Shown here: piece by piece, positions 8,391-16,624 of the stretch | Position numbering within the stretch: position 1 is the stretch's first letter | How the letters are laid out: each line of letters opens with the position of its first letter | Origin: JAKAGZ01 sp964412105 | Lineage (GTDB): Bacteria > Bacteroidota > Ignavibacteria > Ignavibacteriales > Ignavibacteriaceae | NCBI GenBank assembly: GCA_964412105.1 | Contig: CAYPNM010000035.1 | Coordinates: 1-30,935 of the forward strand | Length of the DNA: 30,935 nt | Direction: 5' to 3' | Notes under the pieces: generated by a model | Told to the model about the DNA's origin: nothing | Databases searched by the model: none | The model's input: the letters and a program-made list of their open reading frames with translations, nothing else | Program-made: the position numbers and the translations under genes

Positions 8391-9269
8391 ATGTTGATTA
8401 AACATAAATATCATTCGCTCGAAAAATTATTCTTGACGGCTGTCATTTTCGTATTTGCTGTGGCTGCTGCATATGGACAGGAAAAGAAAAGCGATGTGCT
8501 TGATAAAGTAAAAGGCAAAGTTCAGAAAATAACAATACAAACCGATAAAGGAATAGTAACATACGAAGGTGGAGAAGCGCAGGCTTTATTTGACAGGTTA
8601 AAAACTTCTCCGGAAGTTTCAAGGGTAAAAATATTCAGATCCGGAAAGGATGAAAATGAGGAACCGGAAATTATTATGCTTAATCCGGCGAAAATTGGCA
8701 AGAATTTCAAATTCTTTAGCGAGGATATGAAGGATGGGGAAAAAGTAAAAATAAAGGTTGAAAATAAAGATGACCAAAAAGTAGTTACAGTTACCACTAC
8801 TGATAAAGACGGTAAGGAAAAAACTGAAACCTATAAAGGCAAAGAAGCTGAGGAATACCTTGAAAAACACGAGCCCAAAAATCTTAAAAAATTCGAATGG
8901 ATGGACAAAAATAAAAAGGGTAATGTATTTTATATCCAAAAATCAGACAAAGACAGTGCAGATGAAGATATTGATTATATGATATGGAATACAGATGATA
9001 GTACAAAAGGATTTTCGTACAAATATGATGATCTTGGTAAAGGTATGAAGAAAAAGATAAAGGTGACCAATGAGAATGGTGTTAAGAAAGTAACAGTTAC
9101 TACTACAGATAAAGATGGTATAGAAAAAACAGAAACTTATACAGGAAAGGAAGCTGAAGAGTATTTAAAGAAACATGACATCGAAACAAAAGTTAAAGTT
9201 GAAGGGGACAAAAACGGGGAAGTAAAAGAAATTATAATTAAGAAAGAGAAAAAAGAAGATAAGAAATGA
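8391..9269 (+). CDS. Secreted charged repeat protein divergent from a two-component system
   Basis: This 292-aa protein belongs to no family I recognise. A signal sequence covers residues 1-30 (hydrophobic core LFLTAVIFVFAVAAAYG, then QEKK). The mature part is extremely rich in Lys, Glu and Asp. It contains an internal duplication: residues 106-160 and 208-262 share K(V/I)KV, VTVTTTDKDG, EKTETY and GKEAEEYL(E/K)KH. A weaker third copy sits at about 43-70 (KITIQTDKGIVTYEGGEAQALFDRL). Each unit looks like two or three beta strands followed by a short helix. The gene starts 140 bp from the histidine kinase gene, in the opposite direction, behind the TTAACA array and a strong RBS. By layout it resembles cpxP opposite cpxRA, so a periplasmic feedback or target protein is plausible but unproven. 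Confidence 0.85.
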   Translation: MLIKHKYHSLEKLFLTAVIFVFAVAAAYGQEKKSDVLDKVKGKVQKITIQTDKGIVTYEGGEAQALFDRLKTSPEVSRVKIFRSGKDENEEPEIIMLNPAKIGKNFKFFSEDMKDGEKVKIKVENKDDQKVVTVTTTDKDGKEKTETYKGKEAEEYLEKHEPKNLKKFEWMDKNKKGNVFYIQKSDKDSADEDIDYMIWNTDDSTKGFSYKYDDLGKGMKKKIKVTNENGVKKVTVTTTDKDGIEKTETYTGKEAEEYLKKHDIETKVKVEGDKNGEVKEIIIKKEKKEDKK

Positions 9270-9278
9270 TCGTACATA

Positions 9279-9311
9279 AAGGTCTTCCTGCCGCAGTGCG
9301 GGAAGACTTTT
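9279..9311. terminator. Terminator hairpin between convergent genes
   Basis: AAAGGTCTTCC and GGAAGACTTTT can pair as an 11-bp stem (one G-T pair) around an 11-nt loop that can itself form a small GC pairing. It ends in TTTTAAT on the plus strand and has an A-rich 5' side, giving a short U tract on the minus strand as well. It lies between the stop of the secreted repeat protein and the stop of AMP nucleosidase, so it could serve both. Confidence 0.7.
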
Positions 9312-10104
9312 AATACTTGAAATGTTTAATGTGTTCTCCTTTCTTTTCAATTTCTGTCATCGCTTCAATACCGATTTCAAGATGAATATCCGAAAATTTA
9401 TTCGTCACAATTTTGTCTGATACTTCAGTTTTAACTCCCTCCGGAATTAAAGGCATATCTGAAACAAGTAATAAGGCCCCGCGCGGAATTTCATTTACAA
9501 GCCCGACAATAAATATGGTAGCTGTTTCCATATCAATTCCAATCGTATAGAGCTTTTTCAAATACTTTTTGAAACGTTCATCCCATTCCCATACGCGCCT
9601 GTTGGTAGTATAGATGACGCCGGTGCGGTATTCAAGTTTTCTTTGCACAATTTTTTCTGAGATAAATTTATGAAGCTTAAAAGAAGGAAGTGCAGGAACT
9701 TCTTCTGGCAAATAATCATCGGTCGTTCCTTCTCCCCTGATAGCAGCGGTTGGAAGTATAAAATGCCCTATCTCCGTTGATCTTTTTAATCCTCCGCATT
9801 TGCCTAAGAACAGAACCCCTTTGGGTTTCCTGGCCATTAATAAATCCATAATAGTTGCAGCATTTGCCGAACCCATACCAAAATTAATAATAGTCAGCCC
9901 ATCTGAATTCGTGGCGGTCTGCATAGGCTTTCCAATGCCTTTTATATCACATCTAAACTTTTCAGCAAACTTGTCAACATAATTATGAAAGTTTGTAAGC
10001 AGCATATAATCGCCGAATTGATCTAGCGTGGTTCCGGTATATCTTGGCAGCCAGTTCTTGGCAATATCTAGCTTTGATTTAAACCCTCTCTTTTTCTGTA
10101 TCAT
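9310..10104 (-). CDS. amn: AMP nucleosidase (short, Bacteroidetes type)
   Basis: A 264-aa enzyme of the PNP/UDP phosphorylase fold predicted to split AMP into adenine and ribose 5-phosphate. Recognisable segments are NWLPRYTGTTLDQFGDYMLL near the N-terminus, NFGMGSANAATIMDLL, FLGKCGG, PTAAIRGEGTTDDYLP, TTNRRVWEWDERF and the nucleoside-binding IDMETATIF. A conserved SDMPLIPEGVKTE follows. These match the roughly 260-aa AMP nucleosidases of Bacteroidota, which lack the N-terminal domain of the 480-aa E. coli Amn, so the short length is normal. The gene is monocistronic: it converges with the secreted repeat protein at a shared terminator and diverges from the PagL-like gene. Confidence 0.9.
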   Translation of the reverse strand: MIQKKRGFKSKLDIAKNWLPRYTGTTLDQFGDYMLLTNFHNYVDKFAEKFRCDIKGIGKPMQTATNSDGLTIINFGMGSANAATIMDLLMARKPKGVLFLGKCGGLKRSTEIGHFILPTAAIRGEGTTDDYLPEEVPALPSFKLHKFISEKIVQRKLEYRTGVIYTTNRRVWEWDERFKKYLKKLYTIGIDMETATIFIVGLVNEIPRGALLLVSDMPLIPEGVKTEVSDKIVTNKFSDIHLEIGIEAMTEIEKKGEHIKHFKY

Positions 10105-10238
10105 TTTCTTATCCTGAAATTTATTGCACTAATTTAAGGCATTCTTTCTTAATAACAATTTTCTGATTGCTGAAATTTAGGGGTATTAAATATTTTTAAG
10201 TATATTAAGCCCATTAATTTTAAAAACACAGGTTACTA

Positions 10239-10742
10239 TTGAATAACATATTGCGAAATTTCATCTTCATTGTACTCCTTGTAACAATTGTTTCATCTTT
10301 AACATCTGCACAAATAGAAGACCCAAAGCTTATCGCAATATCTGGTTCATACTTTGACGCTAATAAACGAGTAAATACCGCATTTGAGGGAAGAATTGAA
10401 TACAGGCACGATAAAGGTTGGTGGAAGGTAAGACCATTTGCCGGTGTTATGTACACAACAGATGGGGGCTATTATATTTTTGGGGGCGCACTGGCAAACT
10501 TCTTTATAGGTGAACATTTTGTAATTACACCAAGCTTTGCTCCAGGGTATTATGATAAAGGAAACGGAAAGGAACTTTACTTTGACCTCGAATTCAGGTC
10601 ACAACTCGAAATTGCGTTCAGGTTCACTAATGGAGCAAGAATTGGAGCTAGTGTTGGACATATTTCAAATGCAAGTCTTGGGCCACCTAACCCGGGAACT
10701 GAATATCTGGCCGGAACAATAGCCTTCCCCGTTGATTTTTGA
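10239..10742 (+). CDS. pagL: Lipid A 3-O-deacylase, PagL family (acyloxyacyl hydrolase)
   Basis: A 167-aa outer-membrane protein. Residues 1-24 form a signal peptide (IFIVLLVTIVSSLTSA). The rest alternates short amphipathic strands rich in aromatics and glycine, fitting an 8-stranded beta-barrel. The C-terminal region GHISNASLGPPNPGTEY carries the PagL catalytic signature: H141 and S143 (H-x-S-N), with E155 twelve residues after the serine. This matches the His126-Ser128-Glu140 spacing of Pseudomonas PagL. PagL removes the 3-O-linked acyl chain of lipid A from the outer leaflet. The start codon is TTG (10239) with no clear RBS; no better start was found. Its stop abuts the stop of the convergent GH63 gene with no spacer. 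Confidence 0.82.
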   Translation: MNNILRNFIFIVLLVTIVSSLTSAQIEDPKLIAISGSYFDANKRVNTAFEGRIEYRHDKGWWKVRPFAGVMYTTDGGYYIFGGALANFFIGEHFVITPSFAPGYYDKGNGKELYFDLEFRSQLEIAFRFTNGARIGASVGHISNASLGPPNPGTEYLAGTIAFPVDF

Positions 10743-13382
10743 TTATTTGCGCTTAGGCTGCAAAAGTTTTGCTATCAAGCCTGTCCAACCCGTTTGATGC
10801 GAAGATCCTAATCCGCAGCCACTATCTCCATGAAAATATTCGTGAAATAAAATATAATCTTTGAAGTATTTGTCTTTATTAAATTTTTCTATTTTACCAT
10901 TATTGGGACGATTTCCGTTTTCATCGACAAGAAATAATTTTATAAGCCTTTTCGCTAGTTTATCTGAAATATCTTTCAATGTTAAAAGATTCCCGGAACC
11001 TGTAGGATATTCAACTTTAAAATCATCACCGTAATAATGATGGAACCTCTGAAGCGATTCAATAATCAGAAAATTAGTAGGGAACCATACTGGACCTCTC
11101 CAGTTTGAATTTCCCCCGAATAATCCTGAGTCAGAGTCTCCCGGAACATATTTAACGGTAAATTCGCGTCCGTCGGATTTGAACACATAAGGATTTTCAA
11201 GATGGTATTTCGACAAAGCTCGTACACCGTAGTCTGATAAGAATTCATTCTCATCTAACATCCTTTGTAAAAGACACTTCATTCTGTGTCCGCGAAGAAG
11301 AGAAAGAAGACGACTTTCACCTTGACCTTTAATCTCCCAGTGTGAGACCAACCCGGCAAGATCTTTCCTGTAATTTAAAAACCATTCTAGCCTTGCTGCA
11401 AAATCGGGGAATGCTTCCATTACTTCCGGCTCCAGTACTTCAACAGCAAATAAAGGTATTAAGCCCACTATAGATCGAACTTTTAATTTTTTATGTTCGT
11501 TATTTGAAGTATGCAGAACATCAAAATAAAATTCATCTTCTTCATCCCACATATTAATACTGTCGGGACTGATTTTATACATTGCGTTTGCAATGTATAA
11601 AAAATGTTCAAAAAATTTTGTGGCGAGATCCTGATAAATAGATTTGTCTTTTGAAAGTTCAAGAGATATCCTCATCATATTAAGGCAATACATTGCCATC
11701 CAGGCTGTACCGTCAGCTTGTTCAATATGTCCATCCGCTGGATTTTCGTTGCGATCAAATACTCCGATATTATCGAGTCCTAAAAAACCCCCCTGAAAAA
11801 CATTATGATTATCGGCATCTTTTCTGTTTACCCACCAGGTAAAGTTTAATAGTAATTTATGAAAAACAGATTCTAGGAATTTAATATCCCCTTTACCATT
11901 ATTATTTTTCCGGTCAATTTTATAAACTCTCCATGCAGCATATGCATGTACAGGAGGATTGACATCACTAAAATTCCACTCATATGCAGGTAGTTGCCCG
12001 TTTGGATGCATATACCACTCGCGGGTTAGATGGATAAGCTGGTGTTTAGCAAATTCAGCATCAATCATTGCAAATATTATGCAATGGAAGGCGAGATCCC
12101 ATGAAGCATACCATGGATATTCCCATTTATCCGGCATAGAAACAATATCAAAATTGTTAAGGTGAATCCAATCTGAATTTCTCCCTTTCTTTCTTTCAGA
12201 CGGCGGGATTGGTTGTGAAGGATCACCACTCAACCATTGACGTATATCATAATAATAAAACTGTTTGTTCCAGAGCATCCCTGCTAGTGCCTGTCTTTGA
12301 ATATTTTTTAATTCTCTTTCCTTTAAATCCCTTTGCAGAACAGAATAAAATTCATCAGCTTCTTTTATTCTTTCTTTAAAGATTTGATCAAATTTTTCAA
12401 ATGGAGGTTGGTTTGTTTTGTTAGTGAGCCTTAACTTTATCTGGAGCTCTTTCCCTGGTTGAATTTTCAGCTGAAAATTCAACCCTGCTTTTGTCCCTTT
12501 ATCGGAGTTTATTGAATTTCTTTTATTACTAACAATAAAATCACTTATTCCATCTTTACAAAAAGGAGATTTATTTTCAAGGTCATATAATTTTTGAAAG
12601 TTTGTTTCATTATCACAAAATATTATTTCCGGTTTTTCATCAAAATATAACCTTAGGTTTTCCAGTTCTTTATGTTCAATATTTAGATAATTTTCACCAG
12701 CGCTTCTGATTACAGGTTTGTAATCATCTAGTCCCCAGGACCACGTGTTGCGAAACCACAACTCAGGAACAATATTTAATTCAGCATCCTCTATATAGCG
12801 ATTATAAATTGTTGCCCTTATTAAGATATCCTCTGTATCAGCCTTAGCATATTCAATGAAAATGTCAAAGTACTTATCCTCATCAAATATCCCTGTATCA
12901 ATCAATTCATATTCAGTTTCATCTCTTCCTCTTTTTGCATTTTCTTTTATCAATTTATCATATGGAAATTCAGATTGGGGATATTTATAAAGCATTTTCA
13001 TGTATGAATGCGTAGGCACATTGTCCAGATAATAATGATATTCTTTAATATCTTCACCATGGTTCCCCTGCGGATTTGAAAGGCCAAATAATCTTTCCTT
13101 TAGATGATTATCTTTGCCGTTCCAGAATGCAAATGCAAAACATAGAAGCTGTTGTTCGTCGCAAAGTCCGCAAATCCCATCTTCGCCCCATCGATACGCA
13201 CGGCTTTGCGCCTGAATATAAGTCAAATAATTCCAGGCATCGCCATTCGGACTGTAATCCTCACGAACTGTTCCCCATTCCCTTTCAGACAAGTATGGGC
13301 CCCACTTTTTCCAGTTATTTTTTTTACTATTAGCCTCTTCGAGTCTCTGTCGCTCCTTTTCCATATACTCCCTTTTAAGCAT
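10743..13382 (-). CDS. GH63-type glucosidase (MGH1-like)
   Basis: An 879-aa cytoplasmic enzyme (no signal peptide) of the bacterial 'glucosidase/mannosyl-oligosaccharide glucosidase' group related to GH63. It has an N-terminal beta-rich part (about 30-330) and a C-terminal (alpha/alpha)6 barrel (about 350-875). Candidate catalytic residues are D429 (YPWYASWDLAFH, general acid) and E848 (HEYFHGDSGCGLGSS, base), near the conserved end motif HQTGWTGLIAKLL. Family members cleave alpha-glucosyl linkages, including glucosylglycerate/mannosylglycerate and short alpha-glucosides; the actual substrate cannot be read from sequence. It is the last gene of the gnd-zwf-pgl-pgi-HAD operon and overlaps the HAD gene by 8 bp. 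Internal ATG 13364 is an alternative start; both have GGAG-like sites with short spacers. Confidence 0.85.
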   Translation of the reverse strand: MLKREYMEKERQRLEEANSKKNNWKKWGPYLSEREWGTVREDYSPNGDAWNYLTYIQAQSRAYRWGEDGICGLCDEQQLLCFAFAFWNGKDNHLKERLFGLSNPQGNHGEDIKEYHYYLDNVPTHSYMKMLYKYPQSEFPYDKLIKENAKRGRDETEYELIDTGIFDEDKYFDIFIEYAKADTEDILIRATIYNRYIEDAELNIVPELWFRNTWSWGLDDYKPVIRSAGENYLNIEHKELENLRLYFDEKPEIIFCDNETNFQKLYDLENKSPFCKDGISDFIVSNKRNSINSDKGTKAGLNFQLKIQPGKELQIKLRLTNKTNQPPFEKFDQIFKERIKEADEFYSVLQRDLKERELKNIQRQALAGMLWNKQFYYYDIRQWLSGDPSQPIPPSERKKGRNSDWIHLNNFDIVSMPDKWEYPWYASWDLAFHCIIFAMIDAEFAKHQLIHLTREWYMHPNGQLPAYEWNFSDVNPPVHAYAAWRVYKIDRKNNNGKGDIKFLESVFHKLLLNFTWWVNRKDADNHNVFQGGFLGLDNIGVFDRNENPADGHIEQADGTAWMAMYCLNMMRISLELSKDKSIYQDLATKFFEHFLYIANAMYKISPDSINMWDEEDEFYFDVLHTSNNEHKKLKVRSIVGLIPLFAVEVLEPEVMEAFPDFAARLEWFLNYRKDLAGLVSHWEIKGQGESRLLSLLRGHRMKCLLQRMLDENEFLSDYGVRALSKYHLENPYVFKSDGREFTVKYVPGDSDSGLFGGNSNWRGPVWFPTNFLIIESLQRFHHYYGDDFKVEYPTGSGNLLTLKDISDKLAKRLIKLFLVDENGNRPNNGKIEKFNKDKYFKDYILFHEYFHGDSGCGLGSSHQTGWTGLIAKLLQPKRK

Positions 13383-14112
13383 TACTCCTTATCATCTTCT
13401 CAACAACAGCGTCAAGGTCTTTTAAATCATTTACAATCCATTTTTTATCTATCAGTTTGCTTTTATTAACAGCATCTGTTGTGTAATCATTTGTTGCAGC
13501 TATGCAGTTTATTTTCGCTGCTAATGCAGCTTTAATACCGGTTATTGAATCCTCAATAGCTAAACATTCTATAGGTTTAACCCTTAGTTTGGATGACACA
13601 AGTTTATAGATTTCAGGATCCGGCTTACTTTTTTTAACCTTATCCCTTGTAGCAATAAAATCAAACAAATCCTGTAAATTGAGAGTTTCAAGAACTTTTG
13701 TGGCTTCATCAAGATGTGATGTTGTAGCAAGGGCAGTTTTATAATTTTGCTGTTTAACTTTTTTAAGTAATTGTGTGGTGTATGGGCATTTAACCGTCTT
13801 TAGCATTCTGGGATTGTTGAGAATTTCAAAATAATACTTCAATCTTATCTTGACAAAAGCTTCCCACGGTTCTTTAACTTTAAATTCCTTAATCAGTTTG
13901 CTGCATCCCTCTTCAAGATTATATTTAAGCAAAAAATAACTCGCAACTTCTTCGCGGGAATGTCCTACAAGCTTTTTGTATGAATCTATTATGTCGTGAG
14001 CCTTATATTTACCGGGCTTAAGTTTTTCAATTGCTTTTGCATAAGAGTGTGCCTTCAATATTTCTGTCTGGACAAGGGTGCCATCAAGATCAAAAACAAA
14101 TGCCTTTATCAT
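13375..14112 (-). CDS. HAD-superfamily phosphatase/phosphomutase (beta-phosphoglucomutase-like)
   Basis: A 245-aa HAD hydrolase with a helical cap (subclass I). Motif I is FDLDGTL with D8 and D10, motif II is ATTS at about residue 130, motif III lysine lies in KSKPDPEIY, and motif IV is IEDSITGIKAA. The cap at about 15-85 has the LVGHSREEV segment seen in beta-PGM/GPH relatives. Possible roles are dephosphorylating a sugar phosphate or interconverting beta-G1P and G6P; sequence alone does not separate these. It lies 2 bp after pgi and overlaps the GH63 gene by 8 bp, so its substrate is probably a sugar phosphate connected to glucose use. Confidence 0.85.
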   Translation of the reverse strand: MIKAFVFDLDGTLVQTEILKAHSYAKAIEKLKPGKYKAHDIIDSYKKLVGHSREEVASYFLLKYNLEEGCSKLIKEFKVKEPWEAFVKIRLKYYFEILNNPRMLKTVKCPYTTQLLKKVKQQNYKTALATTSHLDEATKVLETLNLQDLFDFIATRDKVKKSKPDPEIYKLVSSKLRVKPIECLAIEDSITGIKAALAAKINCIAATNDYTTDAVNKSKLIDKKWIVNDLKDLDAVVEKMIRSNA

Positions 14113-14114
14113 AT

Positions 14115-15830
14115 TTAATTCAAAGCTTTTGTTAATAAATTTATTCCTTTATCGACATCCTTTCCCAGATTAAACCTGATAACCCTTCTTTTGTTGTCCA
14201 GCAGGGCTTGTCTATCACCCAGTGCCTGTGCATTTTTTAAAGTACCAAACGAAATTGAAGATTTGTCATCACCGGCTTTATCGGGAATTGGCAGATCACT
14301 TTCCATTTCAGAAATAAATTGTATGAATAAACCATGCCCCGCATCACCTTTATGAAGTTGACCTGTTGAATGAAGAAATCTAGGTCCGTATCCTACTGTA
14401 GTAGCCAGTTTATATTTTACCTGGATCGCAGATCTGAAATTCAGCAAAGCTTTAGTTGTAGACTCTCTCGGTTTTACATATGCCTGGATTGCAACATAGC
14501 TTCGTCCTATATAATTACTTTTGCCGACATCAAACTCATCAAGAAAGTTTTTCAATGCTTCCGAGAGATTTGTTGCATTGACATCGCTAAATACTGTGAT
14601 TCCGTTTTCTTCCATTGAAGGTTTTAACTCAGGCAGTTTACCTTTTTCTTGGTACTCTTTAACCATCTTTCTGGCTAGGACCTTTGATGCTTCAACATTA
14701 GGCTGATCAAATGGCTGGATTCCAATGATCCAACCAGCCACTGGTATTGAAAATTCCCACCTGAAGTACTCACTCCCAAGATCGTAAAGATCATTCCATA
14801 TTATTTCAATAATCGGATGATCCGATTTTTCCAATGCCTTTACTTTATCAATATAAGAGTTATCGTTTTCCAAATGGATATAAACGAATAATCTGTCATT
14901 GCAATAATATTCTGGCGATTGGACTAATTCTCCGTCAACCGGCAAAATTCCTTTCCCATTTTTCCCGGTACTTTCGGCAATAAGTTGTTCTACCCATGCG
15001 CCAAAATGTGAAGTTTTCCCTGGAGTTATAAAGGTTACTTTATCAATACCTTCATTAGCAAGAGTTCCTATTACAGCACCGAGATACGTTCCGGTATCTT
15101 CAGCAATGTTATTGGATTTTGTCTCATTGATTATTTTATTCGCATTATCAAGAATTTTTTTAAGATCTACGCCGGCTAATGCGGCAGGAACCATTCCAAA
15201 AAAGGATAATGCTGAATATCTCCCCCCAATATTCGGGTCATTTCTGAAAATCTTTCTAAATTTTAATTCTTCAGCAGTATCAATAAGTCCGCTTTTAGGA
15301 TCGGTAATAGCAATAAAATGTTTGCCTGTTTCTTCTATACCTACTTTTTTTAGAGTCGCATTATAGAAGTGTTTCATATATGAAAATGTCTCAACGGTAC
15401 TCCCCGATTTTGTCGAAACTATATAAAGGGTTTTTGCGGGATCAAGCATTTTATCAATTGCACTTACAGCTCCGGGATCAGTGCTATCTAGCACATGGAG
15501 ATCAAGATACCCATCTCTTTTATCAAACATTAAACTAAAAACTTCAGGTGCCATGCTTGATCCTCCCATTCCAAGTACAACGGCACTTGTAAAACCTTCT
15601 TTGCGTATTTCATCGGCAAATGAATTTATCTCTTCAAGAGCCATTCCCGTAACCTCTGGTGAGTGAAGCCATCCAAGCCTGTTAACAATTTCATCTGGTT
15701 TATCGCTCCAAATTGAAAAATCATTTTCCCAGATTCTTTCAGTAATTTTTTTATTTTTTATCTTTTCTAAAGTCTCATCTATTCTTTTTTGATATTTACC
15801 TGCGTTAACAATAAAATTTGATTTTTGCAT
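14115..15830 (-). CDS. pgi: Glucose-6-phosphate isomerase of the transaldolase/PGI-fusion type
   Basis: A 571-aa isomerase interconverting glucose 6-phosphate and fructose 6-phosphate. Two SIS regions are visible: GMGGSSMAPE at 87-96 and VSTKSGSTVET at 138-148. The PGI-signature relative QPFDQPNVEASK and the catalytic-region GYGPRFLHSTGQLHKGDAGHG come later. The last segment and the overall length match the PGI half of the roughly 950-aa bifunctional Tal-PGI proteins, not E. coli Pgi. No transaldolase domain precedes it: a strong GGAGG site 8 nt upstream of ATG 15830 shows this is the true start. It is co-transcribed after pgl, with 23 bp between, and closes the loop from G6P back to glycolysis. 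Confidence 0.9.
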   Translation of the reverse strand: MQKSNFIVNAGKYQKRIDETLEKIKNKKITERIWENDFSIWSDKPDEIVNRLGWLHSPEVTGMALEEINSFADEIRKEGFTSAVVLGMGGSSMAPEVFSLMFDKRDGYLDLHVLDSTDPGAVSAIDKMLDPAKTLYIVSTKSGSTVETFSYMKHFYNATLKKVGIEETGKHFIAITDPKSGLIDTAEELKFRKIFRNDPNIGGRYSALSFFGMVPAALAGVDLKKILDNANKIINETKSNNIAEDTGTYLGAVIGTLANEGIDKVTFITPGKTSHFGAWVEQLIAESTGKNGKGILPVDGELVQSPEYYCNDRLFVYIHLENDNSYIDKVKALEKSDHPIIEIIWNDLYDLGSEYFRWEFSIPVAGWIIGIQPFDQPNVEASKVLARKMVKEYQEKGKLPELKPSMEENGITVFSDVNATNLSEALKNFLDEFDVGKSNYIGRSYVAIQAYVKPRESTTKALLNFRSAIQVKYKLATTVGYGPRFLHSTGQLHKGDAGHGLFIQFISEMESDLPIPDKAGDDKSSISFGTLKNAQALGDRQALLDNKRRVIRFNLGKDVDKGINLLTKALN

Positions 15831-15853
15831 TTACTAAACCTCCATAATAATTA

Positions 15854-16582
15854 TCACAATAAGCTAGACGCGCTCGAATCAAGATACCATTCATATCTTC
15901 CGTGAACAGGATTTATATTCGCCGCCGGATATTCCTTAAAACCTTTATTTCTTTTAATAATATTAGACACTACTTTAGCTTTATCCTCACCAGTAATCAT
16001 AAAGAAAACATTTTCTCCATTATTGATTACTTTTCCTGTTAAAGTCACTCTCTTTTGTCCGGTTTGAGGGTGAATTCCAATTGCACATACATCTTCTGAA
16101 TGAAGCAATTGAAGTTGATTTGGGAAAATAGATGCAGTGTGTCCATCAGTTCCGATTCCAAGAATTATCAGATCAAAATTGGGTAATTTGTTTTTATATT
16201 TTAGGTATTCATCAATCTCAGCAGAATATCGCTCTGCCTCCTTCTCGGGAATATTTTCACCTTTTATTCTGTGAATATTTTCATCAGGTAATTCAACTTT
16301 ATCAAAAAGAAATTTTTTGGTCATGCCGTAATTGCTTTCCCGGTCTTCGGGAGGGACACATCTTTCATCTACCCAGAAAAAGTGGATCTTTTCCCAATTT
16401 AGTCTATTTTTATATTCTTCTGCTAAAACACTAAACAATGTTTTGGGTGTATTTCCACCTGAAATTGCGATAAAGGTATTATTCCCCATCGAATGATTCC
16501 CCTCAATAACAGAAGAAATCCGGGAGGCCAAATTTTCCGCTACCTCTAAAGGCGTTTTGAATTCTTTTATTTCGGGATTCAT
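15854..16582 (-). CDS. pgl: 6-phosphogluconolactonase
   Basis: A 242-aa DevB/SOL-type lactonase that hydrolyses 6-phosphogluconolactone, the second step of the oxidative pentose phosphate pathway. Key segments are AISGGNTPKTLF, the sugar-phosphate binding region FFWVDERCVPPEDRESNYG, and LGIGTDGHTASIFP, whose His belongs to the conserved GxDGHxASLFP signature. C-terminal PAANINPVHGRYEWYLD is also typical. It sits between zwf and pgi in pathway order. The 30 bp separating it from zwf consists of repeated TATAATTC-like words, and no Shine-Dalgarno is visible before its ATG. Confidence 0.94.
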   Translation of the reverse strand: MNPEIKEFKTPLEVAENLASRISSVIEGNHSMGNNTFIAISGGNTPKTLFSVLAEEYKNRLNWEKIHFFWVDERCVPPEDRESNYGMTKKFLFDKVELPDENIHRIKGENIPEKEAERYSAEIDEYLKYKNKLPNFDLIILGIGTDGHTASIFPNQLQLLHSEDVCAIGIHPQTGQKRVTLTGKVINNGENVFFMITGEDKAKVVSNIIKRNKGFKEYPAANINPVHGRYEWYLDSSASSLL

Positions 16583-16591
16583 ATTCTTAAT

Positions 16592-16624
16592 CTATAATTC
16601 AGAATTCATAATTTATAATTCACA
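16592..16624. repeat. Short AT-rich repeat at the zwf-pgl junction
   Basis: The words CTATAATTCA, GAATTCATAATT and TATAATTCAC follow one another, giving two direct TATAATTCA copies and an internal partial palindrome around GAATTC. The unit spans the end of zwf (it supplies the last two sense codons and the TAA stop) and the leader of pgl. It looks like a small slippage-prone or inserted repeat; no function is evident. Confidence 0.5.

Noticed and set aside
9310..10104. AMP nucleosidase as an N-terminally truncated Amn
   Set aside because: The roughly 260-aa form is normal in Bacteroidota and the start fits its homologues.
13375..13382. HAD/GH63 overlap as a possible frameshift or fusion
   Set aside because: Both proteins are complete with normal ends and starts; an 8-bp overlap is ordinary operon packing.
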